Origin: DASUXA01 sp036378155
Lineage (GTDB): Bacteria > Actinomycetota > Actinomycetes > Mycobacteriales > Micromonosporaceae
Assembly (NCBI GenBank): GCA_036378155.1
Contig: DASUXA010000085.1
Location: 1-19,805 of the forward strand
Direction of reading: 5' to 3'
DNA: 19,805 nucleotides
Position 1 is the stretch's first letter. The number at the start of each line of letters is the position of its first letter. This document shows positions 16,638 to 19,805 of this stretch, one piece after another. A program made the position numbers and the translations under genes. Below the pieces are notes generated by a model that was given only the letters and a program-made list of their open reading frames with translations, searched no databases and was not told the DNA's origin.

Positions 16638-16668
16638 GGCGCGGCGGGTCGGGCGCTGCCCGGCGTGC

Positions 16669-18333
16669 TCAGCCGGTCCGCGCCCACACCGTGACGTCGG
16701 CGGGCACCTCGTCGCCGTCGAGCGGTTCGCTGCAGTGCACCACACGGGCACCGGTCGGCAGGCGTACCGGCGCGTCACCCAGGTTCGCCACGACCAGCAG
16801 ATCCCCGTTGCACAGGGCGACCACGTCCGGACCCAGGTCCAGCCAGCTCAGGCTGCCCCGGCCCAGGTTGTACTCGCGGCGCAGCCGCAGCGCCGTCCGG
16901 TACATCTCGTACGTCGAGCCCGCCACGCCGCGCTGCCGGTCCAGCGCGTACCGCGCCCAGATCGACGGCTGCGGCAGCCAACTCGCCCCGGTCGGGCTGA
17001 ACCCGTACGCCGGGGCGTCCGCCGCCCACGGCAGCGGTACCCGGCAGCCGTCCCGACCGCGTACCGTGTGCCCCGACCGCCGCCAGGTCGGGTCCTGGCG
17101 CGCGTCGTCCGGCAGTTCGGTGTCCTCCGGCAAACCCAGCTCCTCGCCCTGGTACAGGTACGCCGAGCCGGGCAGGGCCAGCATGAGCAGCGTCGCCGCC
17201 CGCGCCCGGCGCAGCCCGAGCGCGACGTCCGGCTGCGGGTCGCCGACGCCGATGCCCTTCGGCAGCGGCGTGCCCGGCGGGTACCCGAACCGGGTGGCGT
17301 GCCGGATCACGTCGTGGTTCGACAGCACCCACGTCGTCGGCGCGCCGACCGAGTCGCCCGCGCGCAGCGAACGCTCGACGACCGCGCGTAGGTCGGCGGC
17401 GCGCCACGGGGTCTGCAGGTATTCGAAGTTGAACGCCTGGTGCATCTCGTCCGGGCGCACGTACCTCGCCAGTCGTTCCGGAGGAGCGACCCACGCCTCC
17501 GCGCACATGATCCGGTCGCCCGGGTAGCTGTCCAGGATCTTGCGCCAGTCCCGGTAGATCTCGTGCACCGGGTCCTGGTCCCACATCGGCGCCCGTGGCG
17601 CGTCCGCGTCTGCGGTCGCCATCCCGGCCGGCGGCTCCAGCCAGTCCGGCAGGCCCGGCGCCTTGATCAGCCCGTGCGCGACGTCGACCCGGAATCCGTC
17701 CACGCCCCGGTCCAGCCAGAACCGCAGGACCTCCTCAAACGCCGCACGAACCTCCGGGTTGTCCCAGTTCAGGTCGGGCTGCCGGGTGTCGAACAGGTGG
17801 AGGTACCACTGTCCGTCCGCGACCCTGGTCCACGCCGGCCCGCCGAACACGCTCTGCCAACCGTTCGGTGGCACCGCGCCGTCCGGGCCGCGACCGTCAC
17901 GGAACATGTACCGGTCGCGCGCCGGGCTGCCCGGACCCGCCGCGAGCGCCGCCTGGAACCACGGATGCGCGTCGGAGGTGTGGTTCGGTACCAGGTCGAC
18001 GATGACCCGCAGACCGCGACGGTGCGCCTCGGCGATCAGCGTGTCGGCGTCCGACAGCGAACCGAACAGCGGGTCGACGTTGCGGTAGTCGGCCACGTCG
18101 TACCCCGCGTCCGCCTGCGGCGACGGGTAGAACGGCGACAGCCACAGCGCGTCCACACCGAGTTCGACCAGGTGGTCCAGGTGGGCGGTGATGCCGGGCA
18201 GGTCGCCGATGCCGTCACCGTTCGAGTCCGCGAACGAGCGCGGATAGACCTGGTAGATCACCGCATGCCGCCACCAGGGCGCGGCGGCCGGATCGGCGGC
18301 GTGGACCGGGCGGGGAGAACCGTTCGGCTTCAG
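16669..18333 (-). CDS. GH13 alpha-glucosidase (second copy, distinct from the first)
   Basis: A 554-residue cytoplasmic GH13 alpha-glucosidase. Motifs: VIYQVYPRSFADSNGDGIGDLPGI (25-48) with the standard calcium-type loop, region I DLVPNHTSDAHPWF (113-126), nucleophile D217 in GFRVDVAHG, acid/base E279 in CAEAW, and H340-D341 in VLSNHDV. The C-terminal beta domain ends WARTG. The family's short N-terminus before APWWRHAVIYQ puts the start near 18333. There, CTG follows GAGGAG by six bases, while no ATG, GTG or TTG lies at a sensible distance; GTG 18399 is the nearest in-frame alternative and has no ribosome binding site. A CTG start is therefore proposed. It differs from the 1747-3378 enzyme by an insert around GLIKAPGLPDWLEPP. 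It diverges from treS and probably shares a control region with it. Confidence 0.9.
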   Translation of the reverse strand: MKPNGSPRPVHAADPAAAPWWRHAVIYQVYPRSFADSNGDGIGDLPGITAHLDHLVELGVDALWLSPFYPSPQADAGYDVADYRNVDPLFGSLSDADTLIAEAHRRGLRVIVDLVPNHTSDAHPWFQAALAAGPGSPARDRYMFRDGRGPDGAVPPNGWQSVFGGPAWTRVADGQWYLHLFDTRQPDLNWDNPEVRAAFEEVLRFWLDRGVDGFRVDVAHGLIKAPGLPDWLEPPAGMATADADAPRAPMWDQDPVHEIYRDWRKILDSYPGDRIMCAEAWVAPPERLARYVRPDEMHQAFNFEYLQTPWRAADLRAVVERSLRAGDSVGAPTTWVLSNHDVIRHATRFGYPPGTPLPKGIGVGDPQPDVALGLRRARAATLLMLALPGSAYLYQGEELGLPEDTELPDDARQDPTWRRSGHTVRGRDGCRVPLPWAADAPAYGFSPTGASWLPQPSIWARYALDRQRGVAGSTYEMYRTALRLRREYNLGRGSLSWLDLGPDVVALCNGDLLVVANLGDAPVRLPTGARVVHCSEPLDGDEVPADVTVWARTG

Positions 18334-18374
18334 CGTCGACTCCTCGTCAAACGGACCTTGCTCGTACTGCGCGC

Positions 18375-18385
18375 GGTTGCCAACC
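18375..18385. promoter_or_regulatory. small palindrome near the alpha-glucosidase promoter region
   Basis: GGTTGCCAACC has perfect 5-base arms about one base and lies 42 bases upstream of the proposed start. On the minus strand TAGGGT, a -10-like TANNNT, directly precedes it. It could be a sugar-responsive operator overlapping the transcription start, but this is weak evidence. Confidence 0.25.
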
Positions 18386-18430
18386 CTACGACCCGCCACC
18401 GACACGCGCACCCGCGGTGGGGCGGCGCGG

Positions 18431-18530
18431 GCGTCGCACCTGCTCCCGGGGGTCGCCTGGTGGGGGCGGGCGCGTCGCACCTGCTCTCGGGGGTCGCCTG
18501 GTGGGGCGGGGACGTCGCACCTGCTCCGGG
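18431..18530 (+). repeat. 41-bp tandem repeat, 2.4 copies
   Basis: Copies start at 18431, 18472 and (partial) 18513. The shared core CGTCGCACCTGCTC is identical in all three, and copies one and two continue nearly identically through GGGGGTCGCCTGGTGGGG. The third breaks off after 18 bases. The repeats lie in the 529-base divergent gap between alpha-glucosidase and treS. They do not look coding, and there are no unique spacers as in CRISPR. Confidence 0.8.
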
Positions 18531-18608
18531 CGATCAGGCTTGATCCCTTCGCAGGCGCGCCGCCCCCGCCCCGGCCCGTCGCCCCGCCTGGTCTGGGCGG
18601 CGACCGTT

Positions 18609-18627
18609 GCGGTCCGACGGGGACCGC
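18609..18627 (+). other. hairpin in the treS leader region
   Basis: GCGGTCC (18609-18615), loop GACGG, GGACCGC (18621-18627) is a perfect 7-bp stem. It is the first of a run of stems before treS. Confidence 0.5.
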
Positions 18628-18640
18628 GCTGCCGGGGTCT

Positions 18641-18710
18641 GGGTTGGGGGTGGCCCGTCCGCGTCGGGATCAAGCGTGACCGCCCAGAGCGGGCGGGCCA
18701 CCCCCAACCC
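18641..18710 (+). other. long perfect inverted repeat upstream of treS
   Basis: GGGTTGGGGGTGGCCCG (18641-18657) pairs exactly with 18694-18710. With one wobble the pairing goes on for four more base pairs inward, giving about 22 bp around a 26-base loop. It lies about 150 bases before treS and does not follow the end of any gene, so a simple terminator role does not fit. It could be an RNA regulatory leader, the end of an unrecognised small RNA, or a palindromic mobile repeat. Confidence 0.7.
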
Positions 18711-18756
18711 CCACCGACAGAAGGCGTGACCGTTTCCGGGAAAGCCGCGTTGATCG

Positions 18757-18788
18757 GTTGCGGGGCAACGGCCGTACCCCCACGGCCG
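18757..18788 (+). other. two further small stems before treS
   Basis: GTTGC/GCAAC (18757-18761 and 18765-18769, loop GGG) and CGGCCGT/ACGGCCG (18769-18775 and 18782-18788, loop ACCCCC) are perfect stems that share base 18769, so both cannot form in full at once. That is compatible with alternative folds, but in such GC-rich sequence chance stems are common. Confidence 0.35.
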
Positions 18789-18862
18789 CCCGCGGTCGCG
18801 ACGCGGAGGTGAGCCAGGTCGCGCCCCGCACGGCTGCCTCCTCGGTGCCGATAGGGACGACG

Positions 18863-19805
18863 ATGACGGTTGTCGCCGGCCAGCCCGGCGTGCCCCAGCC
18901 TCGGGTCGGGGCGCGCGGCCTCGGTTCGGATCAGCTCTGGTACAAGCACGCGGTCTTCTACGAGGTCCTGGTCCAGTCGTTCTTCGACTCCGACGACGAC
19001 GGGTTCGGCGACCTGCCCGGTCTGATCGAGAAGCTCGACTATCTCGCCTGGCTGGGGGTGGACTGCCTGTGGCTGCCGCCGTTCTACGATTCGCCGCAGC
19101 GCGACGGCGGCTACGACATCCGGGACTACTATTCGATCTTCGCCCCGTACGGAACCATCGACGACTTCGCCCGGCTGGTGCAGCAGGCGCACGCGCGCGG
19201 TATCCGGATCATCACCGACCTCGTTCTCAACCACACCTCCGACGCGCACCCGTGGTTCCAGGAGTCGCGGCGCGACCCGACCGGACCGTACGGGGATTTC
19301 TACGTGTGGCGGGACACCGACACCGGGTACCCGGACGCTCGGGTGATCTTCCAGGACACGGAGAAGTCGAACTGGACCTTCGATCCGGTACGCCAGCAGT
19401 TCTTCTTCCACCGGTTCTTCTCCCACCAGCCCGATCTGAACTACGACAACCCGCTGGTCCAGGCGGCCATGCTGGACGTGGTCCGGTACTGGCTGGAGTT
19501 CGGCATCGACGGGTTTCGGCTGGACGCGGCGACGTACCTGTTCGAGCGGGAGGGCACCGACTGCGCGAACCTGCCGGAGACCCATGAGTTCCTGCGGCGG
19601 ATCCGGGCGATGGTGGACGAGGGGTACCCGGGACGAGTGCTGCTCGCCGAGGCGAACCTGTGGCCCGCCGACCTGGTCGACTACTTCGGCGACCCGGCGA
19701 CCGGGGGCAACGAGTGCCACATGGCGTTCCACTTTCCGTTGATGCCGCGCATCTTCATGGCGGTACGCCGGCAGAACCGCACCCCGATCACCGAGATCAT
19801 GGCGC
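18863..19805 (+). CDS. treS: trehalose synthase (maltose alpha-D-glucosyltransferase), 5' part
   Basis: The first 314 residues of a TreS-type GH13 enzyme, cut by the right edge. TreS interconverts maltose and trehalose in the cytoplasm and in many actinomycetes feeds maltose to Pep2 and GlgE. Visible: WYKHAVFYEVLVQSFFDSDDDGFGDL (26-51), region I DLVLNHTSDAHPWF (119-132), nucleophile D221, LPETHEFL (237-244), acid/base E263 in LLAEAN, and CHMAFHFPLMPRIFMAVRR, all TreS hallmarks. ATG 18863 has AGGGA five bases upstream. The segment after the nucleophile reads DAATYLFEREG where TreS normally has DAVPYL, a double change next to the active site. The third catalytic Asp and any fused maltokinase domain lie beyond the window. 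Confidence 0.92.
   Translation, partial: MTVVAGQPGVPQPRVGARGLGSDQLWYKHAVFYEVLVQSFFDSDDDGFGDLPGLIEKLDYLAWLGVDCLWLPPFYDSPQRDGGYDIRDYYSIFAPYGTIDDFARLVQQAHARGIRIITDLVLNHTSDAHPWFQESRRDPTGPYGDFYVWRDTDTGYPDARVIFQDTEKSNWTFDPVRQQFFFHRFFSHQPDLNYDNPLVQAAMLDVVRYWLEFGIDGFRLDAATYLFEREGTDCANLPETHEFLRRIRAMVDEGYPGRVLLAEANLWPADLVDYFGDPATGGNECHMAFHFPLMPRIFMAVRRQNRTPITEIMA

Noticed and set aside
16482..16694. Plus-strand frame beginning MPYLLPLAILAAGLAACS, which looks like a lipoprotein signal peptide with a lipobox.
   Set aside because: It begins exactly on the antisense of the strong ribosome binding site and start of the PRTase-hydrolase gene, has no ribosome binding site of its own, and continues as an Arg/Ser-rich string without any domain.
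18431..18530. Possible CRISPR array.
   Set aside because: The repeats are directly adjacent with no unique spacers, only 2.4 copies exist, and no cas gene is near.
18377..18679. Plus-strand frame with repeated SHLLPGVAWWG-like segments before treS.
   Set aside because: The peptide repeats simply reflect the 41-bp DNA repeats; there is no ribosome binding site and the composition is low complexity.

Overview
The window is very GC-rich, packed with genes, uses many GTG starts, and has 4-bp stop/start overlaps and strongly GC-biased third codon positions. This fits a high-GC actinomycete; a Micromonosporales-type organism is my guess from gene content and codon style, not something the sequence proves. 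I find 16 confident protein-coding genes, one very short relic of an alpha/beta-hydrolase gene, and no rRNA, tRNA, CRISPR array or transposase.

Layout. (1) Positions 122-3378, minus strand: a two-gene GH13 operon (alpha-glucosidase, then a trehalose-synthase-like enzyme) joined by a GTGA overlap. (2) 3485-5048: a small DUF421 membrane protein diverging from a pirin. (3) 5291-7040: a PfkB-type sugar kinase followed by SurE nucleotidase, probably one transcript. (4) 7041-7500: a gene-poor stretch holding an inverted repeat, the hydrolase relic and an unexplained high-GC3 segment. (5) 7501-8952, minus: a K+ channel and a VIT1/CCC1 transporter. (6) 9192-14610, plus: a tightly coupled five-gene operon of AMP-forming acetyl-CoA synthetase, pyruvate-dehydrogenase-type E1-alpha, E1-beta, E2, and a free-standing acyl carrier protein, closed by a strong bidirectional terminator. 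(7) 14712-16483, minus: a carboxymuconolactone-decarboxylase-fold protein under a palindromic candidate operator, and a phosphoribosyltransferase/alpha-beta-hydrolase fusion. (8) 16669-18333, minus: a second alpha-glucosidase, probably with a CTG start. (9) 18334-18862: a 529-bp divergent gap with 41-bp tandem repeats and several perfect hairpins. (10) 18863 to the right edge: the 5' part of treS.

How the parts may work together. Four GH13 enzymes at the two ends act on alpha-glucosides, maltose and trehalose. The middle operon makes or uses acetyl units: free acetate is activated by the synthetase, and pyruvate (or another 2-oxoacid) is decarboxylated by E1 and passed to the E2 lipoyl arm. 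The ACP is the surprise, because it suggests that the acyl group may be delivered to a phosphopantetheine arm as well as, or instead of, CoA. The surroundings (PRTase-hydrolase fusion, K+ channel, metal transporter, pirin, trehalose enzymes) look like a stress or low-oxygen survival neighbourhood. A DosR-like imperfect palindrome upstream of the operon hints in the same direction, but that is inference.
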